A program made the translations under genes and the position numbers. DNA of 64,000 bases from Hemicordylus capensis. Its lineage: Eukaryota > Chordata > Lepidosauria > Squamata > Cordylidae. The stretch spans positions 87,640,294 to 87,704,293 of the forward strand of contig NC_069662.1 of assembly GCF_027244095.1 (NCBI RefSeq), read 5' to 3'. Below the pieces are notes generated by a model. The model did no database searches. It was given only the letters and a program-made list of their open reading frames with translations, and had not been told where the DNA came from. Positions 23,430-64,000 of the stretch are shown here, piece by piece; positions within the stretch are counted from its first letter, which is position 1, and every line of letters starts with the position of its first letter.

Positions 23430-23525
23430 AGCCTTTTTGGGACAGGGAATCATCTTATTTCTTTCTGTATAAACCACCTTGCTAACTTTTTTTTGGTTGA
23501 AAAGCAGTATATAAATATGATGTAG
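23430..23525 (+). repeat. L2-type LINE 3' tail
   Basis: GATTGTGAGCCTTTTTGGGACAGGG … TGTATAAACCACCTTG … GCAGTATATAAATATG is the typical tail. A close relative is at 33105-33215. Confidence 0.7.
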
Positions 23526-23931
23526 TATCCGATCACTGTATGTGCACATACAATAAAATTACATTCCACATTAGATAGAACGTGTTCAATGATCCCTTTC
23601 CCTTCTTGCAACCTCAGCCAATACGGACGAAAACATTAAACTGACCCCTCACCAGACATTAACTCTTGAAACTTTAGGGCTGGATGAAGAAGAGCTGGGA
23701 CTGAGCATCAGCACCCTACCCTCCTACAAATAAAGCCCAGAGAGCAGGAAAAAGGCATATAAAGACAGACCCCAAGATAGAATAGGGACTCCTGTCTTTG
23801 TTGCTAACTTTTGTTTTTCCACCCTACTCAGCAACAGGCTCAAGTAACACATGCACACCAGGGCTATACTGCAATATTTTGTTACAGGTCCACACTTGTC
23901 TTCCTTAATGATTACTGTAGAACCTTGTAGT

Positions 23932-24165
23932 AGAGGTAAAGTGTGCCATCAAGTCAATTTCGACTCCTGGCACCCACAGAGCCCTGTGGTTTTCTTTGGT
24001 AGAATACAGAAAGGGTTTACTATTGTCTCCTCCCGTGCAGTATGAGATGATGCCTTTCAGCATCTTCTTATATCGCTGTTGCCTGATACAGTACCAGTGG
24101 GGATTCGAACCGGCAACCTTCAGCTTGTTAGTCAAGCATTTCCCCGTTGGACCTCCATTAAACTA
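23932..24165 (-). repeat. Sauria-type SINE (minus strand)
   Basis: Starts with the reversed tail GAGGTAAAGTGTGCC and ends with the reversed head (CAAGCATTTCCCCGTTGGA). The B box appears as GGGATTCGAACC. Full length. Confidence 0.85.
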
Positions 24166-27100
24166 GATGAAGGGACTACCATGAGCGAGGGATGTATGGG
24201 AACAAACAAAAGCATCAGTTTATGGTTTTAGGATGGGCTGGGAGCTAGGAGTGCCTGTGGGCTGCTGGAGGGCCTCTCTCTAAGGAACCAATACAAGGTA
24301 GCAGACTTGCTGCATTTTATAAATGCATAAGCTAATGCTTTACCTATGTATTCGCAAATAAATCAGCACTCTCTCCTCAAGGAACCTGGAACTTCATTGT
24401 CCAAGGAAGCGAGGAGCACAGTACTTCAAATACTTGATAATTAAAAATTGCATCCTCTTGTCACATTTGAGAAGGCATTCTGTTTCAATAGGTGTGTGCA
24501 TAACTTGGAATGTGGCTGTCATTTTTTTTTAAAGCAAGAGTAGTTTTGTTCCATGCAATTTATCCTTTAGCATTGTCAGTCTCATTTGTGTCCCAGCAAC
24601 TCTGCCCAGCCACAGATGTGCTTGAGCTGCTGTCTCCACCCCTCTGCCGCCACTTGGTCCCAAACAGGGGCCACTGTTTCTGCCTTTCCCCACCCAGCCA
24701 ATGAGCATATCCTCCCACACCACACCACCTCCTCAAGTTGACTTGGGAGAAGAAGCAATGAAATGGTGCACCAGTAACATGCACTTAGTTTTGAAAGTTG
24801 AAAGAGGGAGGAGTAGTGGAGCCTGAGATCTTAGCAGGAGAGCACCTGAGATGGTCCTTCAAAACTGGTCAACCATCTAGAACTAGCATTTAATAGACCG
24901 CCCCCAACCCCCCCCCCCCACACACACCAGTGATTTAACTAGTTCAGGCCAAGGGGAGGCTTCCAGATGGATTAGATTCTTTTGAATGCATTGGTGCATG
25001 GCAGAGCACATCAGGCTCTAGAATTACAAAGCAGATGTCTGGAAAAGAGTCCAATAAATGTGATTTAAACGTTACCAATGACCTTTCTTGACATCTGTCA
25101 AAATTCCAGAGGTTCAGACCAAGTTCTCTTTTAGCTCAGTATCTGCAAGCACTGGATCAGGAAGATGTTATAGTTGGTATTCAGCTTCCAATTCCAATTA
25201 TTCTAGTATATATTGAAAACTGCATGGTAGACTGGGTTTCTATAGTAAACGAGAACTAATGGAGCCTGCCTTTCTCTTGTTCCAAAGGAAATATTACCAC
25301 CACACTCCATCACCTTCTCCTAAGGCCCCTCCTATCTACTGTACATTTGGTTTGTATCTAACCATAAACACAAGTTATTAGTGGCAGCAGGCCAAAACAT
25401 GGGCACAGTGATGTTATAAACCTTCTACCCTTCAGAAAGAAAGTAGGCTGAAAACTAGACTTTGCAGTGTCCTACTACGCATACAGAAGCCAAACAAGTT
25501 TCCCAAATGTAATTAAGTCACAATTTTATTCCACTGAAGAAATAAATGGTTATTGCTATAGTTGAGAAAATCATTTCCCTTTTTGCTGGACTTTAAGAAG
25601 GCACTGCTGGATTGTAAATGCCTCCATTTACTTCTAATTGTCAGTCCATTGCTGCCTTTTATCGTTTGATAGGCTCAAACCTTGGCTGGGATCCAGAGAG
25701 CCACTCTACTCCAATTCCACAGTGTGTGCTTTTTTCCACTTTGAACAGCATATTCAATTGCTCAGTTTCAAAAAAAAGCATACTATGCAGCGGCTGTGAG
25801 AAGAGCAACTCCAAACCTCCCTGTGTGCACGGAATGAATCACCCAGTTCTTTGGATGGAGGCCAATGTGCGCCAGCCATGTTTTGGTGAAATATCATGCC
25901 TGCAAGTGCACTGTTTGCAGCTGCTGACATAATTTGAGGTGTATGTGAAATTTGACTCTTCCAGCAACATGATCTTAATTTTAAGGCAGTCAGTTTCTGT
26001 TCTAACCCACTAACATTTCTTCCTAAATTCACACACAAGTTTAAAATATTTTCCCTACAAACTTGCATAATCTTTCCTGAGAAGTTGTAGGACTGAACCA
26101 AGGGGTGCGGGGTGTGTGTGTGTGTGAGTGAATGCAATTAACTGCACTGGTAGAGCCTTACAACACACTGTTCTTGGTTTTGTTCTTACCCCAGCACTAT
26201 TCTTTTCTGGGTTCCTTGGAGGAAGAGCGGGATATAAAATGTAAATAAACAAACAGATGGGAGTGTCCAAATTCTTACTGATGAAGAACAGAATGTCAGA
26301 ACTATTTCCCATAAGCAAGCTGTTCAAACATCTTTATTTGTATAGGCTTTGTCACTAGCTACTACATCCGTGTGCAATAGCTAGTATGTGCAAGTCGGTT
26401 TTTTAAAAAGGTTTAAGCAGGTACAGCTATAGATAAGCTTGTTCAGCAAAAAGTAGAGCATTTAAGGATGATTTAATGAGACCCTGCTGAGGGCTACATC
26501 CACACAATTTCAGATGTGCACAGACTCATTCCCCCATCACCCAGTCTCTTTCCATTGGGGCAGTTTCCCCACCCCAGAGGCAGCTATAGAATCGGTACCA
26601 ACTGCTAACAACCCTAACAACTATGTTCAACACACTTTATGCATTCTGTAATCAGTGTAGTTGCAGGCACCCCCATGGCTGTGCCCACGACAGTGTCAAA
26701 AACTCTGAGCATATATTCCAACAACACTGCACTTAAGTTCACACAACCAACTGGGCGGGCAGCTTCACAAGTGATTGCATGGTATGCTAAATATACTGTT
26801 GAAGGAAACATGTGGACAGAAGCCTTTACCCTGGCCAGCGTGAATGCAGCTACGCCCTTCAGGACATCTATAAAGAAAATCTTAATTCAAGAACACAAAA
26901 ATTTCACATCTGGTACACATGTATTCAAGACGAAACAACTAGTTACACACCCCAACAGTAGATGGTTGCAACAAGGTAACCATCTACTGCATACCCTTTT
27001 AACCAAGACTGGAAGATTCTTTACTGCAAATCTAAGATAGGAAAAAGAAATCTGAAGTCAGCACACATTTGCATTAATTTGCTGCTTGATATTTGGATGG

Positions 27101-27464
27101 ACTTGGTTTCTTGGCAAAGACAGAAATAGGAAGCAAGTGAGTTGGAGGGGCATGGGGGAATGCATCTGCAAGTAAAGAGATACAAGGTACAGACACAGCT
27201 TTCTGCATTACCCGTGCCTTATTAACATAGGTCTCTTCAACAGTGCTCTGACACTACTTGTTTGTCCAAGAGTCACACTTGAACAGACTGTTGGTTCCCA
27301 TTTCTGAAGTGGTATGACTAAAAGCATGCAGATTCTTGCTGCTTTTCATCATACTATAGCAGTTAGCAAATTCAATACTACTTATGCACTAGACAAGCTT
27401 ACCCAACTGGTGCTGAAGTTGCTCTGCTGAAATGAAAACTGTTTTTTTCATAATTAACATTCCA
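24166..27464. other. Repeat-poor tract downstream of RALA
   Basis: Only a C-run near 24906-24920, a (TG)n near 26112 and a short SINE/LINE tail at about 26196-26256 are recognised. The 133-codon frame at 26639-27040 shows no domain. Alternative, more distal RALA polyadenylation signals (minus-strand AATAAA at about 26330-26337) lie here. Confidence 0.4.
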
Positions 27465-29205
27465 CAAATATTTAAAAAATGAAAGTTTATTCATATTCAA
27501 TGGCTCAAATAGCAAATAAAAAGTATCTGATAAGGCATCAGCCTATGACAATTGTTTCTGTGTGTCCATTGGCTTCATAACACCTTGGTTCCCATTACAC
27601 AAACAACATCACAATGTTAGTGGTTAAACTCCCTGGTTAAATAGACTGGAAACAAATACACAATAAATGAGGACCAACCTGCTGGTCAGGCACATCAAGA
27701 ACTAATTCTGCACATGGTAGCATCTACTGGAGAATGTACATACAAAATTTCTTGATAAATATCAAGTAGTGTGTTTCTAAAGAGCCACAATCCTAATGTC
27801 TACTTGTTAGCATGTTAAATACACGTTTAGTTTGCTCAGACACATCTTGAACTGTCAGTTTATAAGTTTACACATGTATATAAAAAAGTAATAGTTTTTG
27901 GAACTGATCTAACCCTTACACCCATGCCCAAGAGGCTTAAAGACCTCAGATACTGGTTTATCTTTAGTTAAATGCCATGTACTAACATTGTGCTAGTATT
28001 TCTTCAAATGCAGAAGAGTTCTACAATACATTTTCAATGTACTGATGAGGGATTTTGGAAGCACACTATCAACCTTTCTGTACGGCAGAATACGGCCAAT
28101 TGATATGAACCAGAGTAGCTGCAATGCTTTCCTATTAAGTAATGAACATAACAGTTTAGCATAGCCACATAATATTCCCAAAGATGTAGAAAAAAGAAAG
28201 ATTGACAGTTTCAGCTTTCCCCAGACATTCCCAAGAGCAAGACCACATTCGTGCTACTGAAGACCCACATTGTGCCACAACTATCTCCCCAAACATACAG
28301 ACATTAATTGCCAGTGGTCAGTATCTGCATATTAAGGAATAAGTGGCCACTTCAGACTGAAATGTGCTGTACCCCTTTTCACTTCAATCTCAGCTGTACA
28401 TGTGCATGTCGGCCCTTTAAGCTATTCTTTAACTAAATCACACGTAACAGTACGCTCTGGACTATTCAAGTCCCAGAGTATGGCACACTTTTCTGATCAG
28501 TGATACTGCTAGCACACAGTTAGCAAAAACTGCTCACAAGAACTGCACTCCACACTAAAGGATATACTTTCGCATAGTGATGCGGACATTTCAATGCACC
28601 ACAATGGAGATATACCCTCAACTACATTAACTTTTTTTAGGTTTTTAAATTAAGGCATATTCAAATATTCTCATACGAGTTTATACCATTTGTCTATGCT
28701 AATTCCATGTATAAATGACTCCCAATAGAAGCATCAGAGAACAGAGCTAGTTTCTCTTCTCTAATTTGCATAATCTTATAACAGCAAAAAAGCTTATATA
28801 CTACCTTTGCTTAATTTTGACCACCGCTGTAGTTTTCAAGGCAGTAGGAGGAGACAAAGTGAAGATTTGGTGATATAAAAGTATATGATTTAGAAGAAAC
28901 CATAGAAAGTAATGCTTTTGTTTACAGTTCAAGACAGACTGTCCAAGAAAAGACACACTCTACATTCAGAAGAACTGTGGTGAAAGGAGGCAGATTATGA
29001 AATGAGTTGAATTCTGCTTCTCTTGAAGCCACATTAAACTTTTTCTGTGAAACTTTCAGTGTTGTCCCAATTCATGCTTTATGTGGTACATTACAATTTC
29101 CAAACTGTTAAGAGTAATTTCGGTCATAGGAGCCTTCAAATGGCATGCTATAAGTTATGGATTTTATTAGTATGGGCAAGGTAGGGAAATAGTTTGGAGC
29201 TTTGA
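27465..29205 (-). other. RALA: Probable RALA 3' UTR
   Basis: AU-rich, repeat-free DNA directly after the RALA stop codon. A minus-strand AATAAA is at 27491-27486, giving a 3' UTR of about 1.74 kb, similar to the mammalian length as I recall it. An earlier AATAAA lies only about 40 nt past the stop (29168-29163), and a later one lies near 26330. The true end needs transcript data. Confidence 0.45.
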
Positions 29206-58182
<28,977 letters not shown>

Positions 58183-58762
58183 TAGAGATGTGCATGAAAC
58201 AGGTTTTGTTATTCATCTTAAGCTCGAAATGAATATTATTGATTGATTTGATTTGATTTGTATACTGCCCTTCCAAAATGGCTCAGGGCGAATAGCAAAA
58301 TCCTCGAATCGATTCATCAAATCAGCAGCCAAGCTGGCTGTTTCGACAATCAACCTCGAAACATTTTAAGTGTCGAGAGCCATTTTGAGGCCTGTTTTTC
58401 CGGGAAGAGCTGGTCTACTGATTGGGGTCAGTGGGTACATCAGCCCTCCACTCCAGTGGAAGTGTGCCGGCCCATCTCAGAGGACTGGTCTACAGGGTAG
58501 ACAAGGTAGACCAGTCCTCTCAGCTGGGTCAGCATGCTTATTCTGGAGTGGAGGGCTGGTCTACTCACCAACCCCAATCAATAGACCAGCACTTCCCAGA
58601 TAAACAGGCCTCAAAATGGTACTCAAAATATTCAAAATGTTTCAAGTCAAAACAGGGCTGTTTTGTTCCAAGCTCGAAACAGGCTCTTTATATTAAGGGT
58701 GTTTTGTTCCGAGCTTGAAACAGCCGTTTTGAGCAAATCACAAATCGATTTGCACTTCTCTA
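58183..58762. mobile_element. Palindromic hAT MITE, TGTGCA family, near-perfect TSD
   Basis: Ends TAGAGATGTGCATGAAAC and TTTGCACTTCTCTA. Flanks TTAGTGTA (58175-58182) and TTAGTATA (58763-58770) match at 7 of 8. Arms pair CTGGTCTACTGATTGGGGT with ACCCCAATCAATAGACCAG (approximately). A minus-strand LINE tail (CAGTATACAAATCAAATC with CTGAGCCATTTTGGAAGGG) is lodged at about 58233-58295. Confidence 0.88.
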
Positions 58763-58770
58763 TTAGTATA

Positions 58771-59297
58771 ACACCATGAACCAATATTGGATTGAGGCAG
58801 AAAGTTTTACACTAATGGACGAACCCATGTTAGGATGTTTCAGTTGGACCATTCAGAGCTTTGCAGAAGTCAGTTACAAGAAGAGAAGGGAGATGGAACT
58901 AGAAGCAGAAATGCCAACAATAAGCACACACTTCAGTGTTCCCACATCAGTGGGGCAGGAAGCACAGACCTCTTCTTCCAACAGGGCAACCACAAGTTTA
59001 AAGCATTCACACAAACACACTGATACGCCATGTCAAGCCCATAGACAAACAGATCACTGGATGTCAAACAACGGTATGAGTGCTTGAGCTTCCACTGCTT
59101 GCAAGTTTGTCTGAATAGAGCCATTGTGTCTTTAAAAGCAATAAGGACAATCTAAACACAAGTCTTATCTACAGCAGACAAAAAGTATTACTTACTACCA
59201 ACTACCTCCACCTCACCCATGTGCTTTAAGCACAGAAGTTGAGAGTTGGCTTTATTTATGAATATCTACTCAAAAGAAACCACTGAATAAATAGTTG
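58771..59297. other. RALA intron 1, no gene
   Basis: Nothing recognised apart from the octamer AATAGTTG (59290-59297), which is the left duplication of the hAT transposon. Confidence 0.5.
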
Positions 59298-59997
59298 CAG
59301 GGTGGATAAAAATCAATGATTTTTAAAAAAAAATCAAAAAATTGATTTTTTTGATTTAAATCGGATTTTTTAAAATAAAATGCTTTTTGAGGAAAATATA
59401 TTACCATCCAAAGGTTATTCCATCATGAAATAAAGATTAGTTTTTTAATTATGTAGAATAAGGCTGTATATGTTTAATTTTTTTGGTAAATAAATTCCAT
59501 TAATCCATTCACAATGTCATGCTCTTCCAGAGGTTTTTGTAAGATTATTGGGCAGTTTCTCTGCCTACAAGATATTATCACAGATGCTTGGTTTACTTTT
59601 GCAGTTCTCAAAACTGAATTTGACTCAGCAGAGATCACATGCCTCTTCTTCACAGCAAAAATGTTATGACATGAACAGAGTTGAGAAAAAGACCTTAATC
59701 CTATTGTTCTACAAACCTATGAATACAGAATCAACCCCTTCAGTGCTAAGTTTCAAGAAGTTCAGTGAAATAGAATAGAAACAATATTTTTCTGATTGTT
59801 TGGAGTGGAATAGATCTGCACAAGAAGAAAGTGAAACTAAGTGTGAGGAGGGAGGGGCAAGCAGACAAGCAGTACAAAATGAAAGTGAAACTTTCTGAGC
59901 ACAATACTGCATAGCCACAGACAGACAAGTCTTTGGATCTTTTTGTGTGTATGACCTGAGGTTTATCACATTCTTTCCTTGGAGGAAAAAACCTATA

Positions 59998-60199
59998 ATG
60001 GCAGCAGGCTGTAAAAGAGACCCAGTTTGGCAATATTTTAATGAAGTTCCTTTACCTATCGGTAAGGCAGGCATGCGTGCAAAATGCAAACACTGCAACA
60101 AAGAAATGCAAGGCCTGGTGGCCCGAATGAGGCAACATCATGAGAAGTGCTGTGATGAAGATGACCAAAGAAACACATTTGAACAGGCAGGATCTTCAG
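59998..60199 (+). CDS. hAT transposase exon 1: BED-type zinc finger
   Basis: ATG at 59998 begins MAAGCKRDPVWQYFNEVPLP. The finger residues are Cys30, Cys33, His47/His48 and Cys51, in the C-x2-C … H-x3-C arrangement of BED fingers, which bind the transposon ends. A GT at 60200 gives an intron to the AG at 60411-60412. With that junction the frame continues from GGA TCT TCA G into GG GAA TTC. The intron is inferred from frame and consensus only; an unspliced reading stops at 60206-60208. Confidence 0.75.
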
Positions 60200-60412
60200 G
60201 TTGGTAAACATTTGTATTGAATCATATAATATTTCTAAAGACTGCCTTGAACTGTCATGTTTGAGCAAAATTATATTTCTTGTTATTACTGCATGTTACT
60301 GTCATTTGGTACAGTTATGAAGAAAAGCAAATATTCCTTTTGGGGCAGTGCTGTGTACAATAAGCAGAAATTGTATAAACAATAAAATAACAGCATTGAC
60401 TTTTTTGTTTAG

Positions 60413-62024
60413 GGGAATTCATGGATTCTGGAAACTATCCACCTTCAAGATCACCATCCTCCTGTTCTACAGTTTCAGAGTTATCCATCCAGGATAGTGC
60501 TTCATTAGCATCATCATCAGACACCCACAGCCACATATCACTATCACCTAAAAGAAAGAAAAAATCCTTCCCTCCTGGAACCACCATAGATAAGTTTGTG
60601 ATAAAAACTAGCAGATTAGAAAAAGAGTTAATTGATGAAAAAATTGCCCACTTTGTTTACGCAACGAACTCTTCTTTCCGTCTGACTGAGAACCCACATT
60701 TCATTAATATGGTTCAGTCACTGAGACCAGGATACAGTCCACCCAGCAGAGCAGATGTTGCAGGGGAAACTGCTGGATAAAGTGTATGACAGAGAAATGG
60801 AGCAATGTGCAACAGCTCTGGAGGGTAGAATTGTTAACCTAAGTATTGATGGGTGGAGTAATGTCCAAAATGATCCTATTGTATGTGCTTGTATAACAAC
60901 AGAAGAAGGGAAAGTCTTCCTTGCACAAACAACTGATACGTCAGGAAATGCACACACAGCAGAATACTTACAAGAAGTGGCAGTAAAAGCTATAATAACA
61001 TGTGAACAAAAATTCAAATGTCTAGTACGCAGTTTGGTCACAAACAATGCTGCAAATGTATCCAAGATGAGAAGAAATTTAGAAGAGCAGGAAGGGAATA
61101 CAAAGCTAATAACATATGGTTGCAGTGCTCATTTGCTGCACCTCTTAGCCAAAGACTTAAGTGTTCCAGAAATAAAGACTAATGTTGTTGAAATTGCTAA
61201 ATACTTCCGTAACAATCACTTTGCTGCAGCAGCTCTGAAAAGGATGGGTGGAACCAAGCTAACGCTCCCACAAGATGTTAGATGGAACTCTGTGGTGGAC
61301 TGTTTTGAGCAGTATATCAAGAACTGGCCTATTCTGATGACAGTTTGTGAACAAAATCGAGATAAAATAGATGGCACTGTCACGGCCAAAATCCTCAACA
61401 TTGGGCTTAAGAGAAATGTTGAACATATGCTGAGCATCCTGAAACCCATCTCTGAATTTTTAAACAAAATACAGAAAAATAGCTGTTTTATTGCTGATGC
61501 TGTTGAAATTTGGAAGGAACTGAGTGAACACTTAAAAACAGAACTACACATGGACAGAATTAAATTACAAGCATTAAAAAAAACAAATGGGACAAGTACT
61601 GTCTCCAGCTCATTTTTTGGCAAATATTGTCAATATCCAGTACCAAGGTCAAAACTTAAGTGCTGAGGAAGAGGAGTTAGCTATGACATGGGTATCCAGC
61701 AATCATCCATCTGTAATGCCAACTATAATAAACTTCAAAGCTAAGGGGGAACCATTCAAGAAATATATGTTTGCTGAAGATATTTTAAAGAAAGTCACAC
61801 CAGTGAACTGGTGGAAGTCACTTAAGCACTTGGATTTAGAGATTGTTCAAGTAATGATTTCACTTTTAACAGCAGTAGCTTCTTCTGCAGGCGTTGAAAG
61901 AATATTCTCTTCCTTTGGACTCATTCATTCTAAATTGAGAAATCGTTTGGGACCCGATAAAGCAGGAAAGCTTGTTTTTCTTTTCCAGATTATGAACAAA
62001 GAAGAAGATGAAGATGACGAGTGA
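60413..62024 (+). pseudogene. hAT transposase main exon, two frameshifts
   Basis: Three long frames follow each other. 60413-60780 ends in FRLTENPHFINMVQSLRPGY. 60755-61666 includes NLSIDGWSNVQNDPIV (the region of the first catalytic Asp) and YGCSAHLLHLLAKDL, PQDVRWNSVVDCFEQYIKNW. 61587-62024 includes SPAHFLANI, WWKSLK and SAGVERIFSSFGLIHSKLRN, the dimerisation motif of hAT transposases. The joins coincide with a GGGG run (about 60760) and an A8 run (about 61576-61583), so two small indels explain the split. Otherwise it is open, so this is a young copy. Similar to vertebrate Zaphod/Tip100-like hATs, but the exact subfamily is not established. Confidence 0.85.
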
Positions 62025-62488
62025 GCAGTACTCACTCGCAGGACAGTATTTAAGTTTTTCATGTGTAGGCTGGGCTGACAGTCTAAGTTTCTTAAAATAT
62101 ATATTTTTTGTTTAGCCAAATTAGTTAACAAACATGGATGTTTGTTTAAGCAAATAACATATGCTGTAATGTTATTGTTTCAGTTGAATAAATCTATTTA
62201 AATTGTTATTATTAAGGTAATGATTATTTTTCTCCTTCCTAAGTACAACAGAAAAGTTGTCCAAATATGAATGATTAACCTATTAAACTGGGGATAAAAA
62301 AACTAATATGAAAAGTTGTTATTCTAAAAATCTTCATCTACTTGCATATTAAAGTTATACCAGCAAGAATTAGTCTTTATGTAGAAAACTATGATTTAAA
62401 TCAAGCCTTACTGACTAGTGATTTAAATTGTGATTTAAATCGTGAATTAAATCAGTTTGATTTAAATCAAATCCACCCTGAATAGTTG

Positions 62489-62959
62489 TCACCATCTAGA
62501 CCAAAGTAGGCACTTTTAAGGGCTTAGGCACACTTACACAGGTATCTACTGCACACAGTGTAAGAACAGGTAAGTTAAAATCTCTTTAAAAATACTCTGC
62601 AGCACACCAATCAAAGGGCAAGGAAGGGAGCAAGCATACATCTTCAAGGTCAGCTTTCACTGCTTACTGCCCAGAAGGCATACAAAACCATGTTTTCAAA
62701 TGCTTGGCTGTTTATGTGTGCTTCTTGCTCATTGTTTTGAGTGCTAGGCTTGTAAGAGACCTTTGAGTTTGCACACATATGGTTGTCAAGTTACTGATAA
62801 CAGACTTTAATGACAAAACGGAAGTATTCCTGTGCACAGTAAAACACAGGCACCTAAGTACAGGGAGCATTTAAACTCTTTAAGACATCTGAAACTCTTC
62901 CATTTTCACAAGAGAATGCAGTAGAAAAAATGAGAGTATGCATTAGAAAAAACAAGTAT
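62489..62959. other. RALA intron 1, no gene
   Basis: AT-rich, nothing recognised. Confidence 0.5.
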
Positions 62960-63240
62960 GCCAGCAAGCATGACTTGTCCCCTTAGCTAAGCAGGGTCTG
63001 CCCTGGTTGCATATGAAAGGGAGACTAGAAGTGTGAGCACTGTAAGATATTCCTCTCCAGGGATGGAGCCGCTCTGGGAAGAGCAGAAGGTTTCAAGTTC
63101 CCTCCCTGGCTTCTCCAAGATAGGGCTGAGAGAGATTCCTTCCTGCAACCTTGGAGAAGCCACTGCCAGTCTGTTAAGACAATACTGAGCTAGAAAGACC
63201 AATGGTCTGACGCAGTATATGGCAGCTTTCTATGTTCCTA
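62960..63240 (+). repeat. 5S/tRNA-like SINE (copy 2, plus strand)
   Basis: Head GCAAGCATGACTTGTCCCC, TAGCTAAGCAGGGTC, GGTTGCATATGAAAGGGAGA; body CTTCTCCAAGATAGGGCTGA; tail ATATGGCAGCTTTCTATGTTCC. It matches copy 1 at 2039-2345 in reverse orientation and keeps the 5S-like internal motif better. Confidence 0.8.
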
Positions 63241-64000
63241 TGTACACTAAAGATGAAGAGAGCTATTATGAAGTGATGTTTTTCATACTGGTCACACAAT
63301 TTTGAATCTTGAAGATCTCAGCTTTCATTCTTGAACATGTTTCTAACACTTTTGCTAGAAAATGACTCAAATGATGGTGCAATATCGGCAAGATCTCACA
63401 AGACAAGGGGAGCCTAGAAGAAATTTAAGGGTTGGGAAGCAGAACCGTCTGCCCTAAATAGTTTCAAGATGAACAGAGAACAAAAGTATACAATACAAGT
63501 AAATGTGCTTATTTGCTTAGCCCAATAATACCAATTTCAGTTCAGCTTTCCTTGGCACAGAGCTGGTTTTTTCTTCTTTACTGTCAAGCACAGAGACTTG
63601 TCCCCCACTATACTCACGGTGAATTTTATAATTAAATACAAACTAGATTCACATCTATAAAAATTCCACATGCCTAGAATTAGGTGCTAGCCTACATGAT
63701 CCTCACCCTACCCCACAAACTTTATCTATTCCCTCACTGGGTTGGCAGCCAAAGCTCTGATGCTCAAACCTAGTGTTTACACTCTTCCTACTGTAGCGAG
63801 GATTGTAAAAAAGCAATCTACTGTTATGAGTAATTCCATGAACAAGCCATTTATATGAGCAAATATTAAAGGGATGCTGCTTCTACATGCCTTAGTTGCC
63901 AACTTACCTGATGTGCCATGACCACAAGGGATAAGCTTGCCATTTAGAGTATTAACTAGGCCCTACCAACCCTACCCTTACAAATACCTAGGGATTAGCA
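63241..64000. other. RALA intron 1, no gene
   Basis: AT-rich unique-looking DNA to the window end. No exon or repeat recognised. Confidence 0.5.

Larger units (their letters stand above)
59298..62480 (+). mobile_element. Full-length hAT transposon with perfect 8-bp TSD
   Basis: 3183 bp. Ends CAGGGTGGATAAAAATC and AAATCAAATCCACCCTG, with GATTTAAATC motifs repeated inside both ends. Identical octamers AATAGTTG flank it (59290-59297, 62481-62488). It carries one gene on the plus strand with a BED finger and a hAT C-terminal dimerisation region, about 680 codons over two exons. Two reading-frame breaks in homopolymers make this copy probably inactive. Orientation is opposite to RALA, within intron 1. 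Confidence 0.95.

Noticed and set aside
26639-27040. 133-codon plus-strand frame downstream of RALA
   Set aside because: No recognisable domain, no promoter or splice context; antisense to the likely extended RALA 3' region.

Overview
The window is vertebrate nuclear DNA, most likely from a squamate reptile (lizard or snake). The evidence is two host genes in the vertebrate RALA–CDK13 order plus a squamate-style repeat load: tRNA-derived SINEs with a Bov-B-like 3' tail (Sauria SINE type), L2/CR1 LINE tails, a DIRS element, and many palindromic hAT MITEs with 8-bp target-site duplications. Species cannot be told from the sequence alone.

Host genes, both on the minus strand. (1) RALA: four coding exons are present (57571-57684, 56071-56279, 31275-31449, 29206-29328). 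They give a complete 206-residue Ras-like GTPase ending in CCIL. The noncoding first exon lies beyond the right edge. (2) CDK13: the first 99 codons (297 down to 1) and its CpG-island promoter sit at the left edge, and the gene runs off the window. Both genes point left, with RALA upstream of CDK13, as in mammals. The stop of RALA and the start of CDK13 are about 28.9 kb apart.

Layout. 1-1090: CDK13 exon 1 and CpG island. 1091-27470: intergenic DNA full of transposon copies (5S/tRNA-like SINE, hAT MITEs, a Ty3/Gypsy fossil with two MITEs inside it, L2 and CR1 fragments, a perfect 117-bp-arm hairpin, Sauria SINEs). About 24.2-29.7 kb is strikingly repeat-poor and includes the RALA 3' UTR and last exon. 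29.3-31.3 kb: intron 4, with a GC-rich element seen twice in the window. 31.5-56.1 kb: the 24.6-kb intron 3, dominated by nested elements. These include a 1.6-kb hAT MITE inside a SINE; an APE-type LINE (about 37.5-49.9 kb) split by a DIRS fossil and by two or more MITEs; and a 1.5-kb palindrome made of two inverted Tc1-type ends around a hAT MITE. 56.3-57.6 kb: intron 2 with an L2 tail. 57.7-64 kb: part of intron 1, holding another hAT MITE and a full-length 3.2-kb hAT transposon with perfect 8-bp duplications, terminal repeats and a nearly open transposase.

How it works together: only RALA (vesicle/exocyst signalling GTPase) and CDK13 (transcriptional kinase) are functional host genes here; no operon-like or cooperating system is visible. 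The rest is a layered record of transposition. Nesting gives relative ages, for example LINE before DIRS before mini-hAT MITE, and Gypsy before hAT MITEs.
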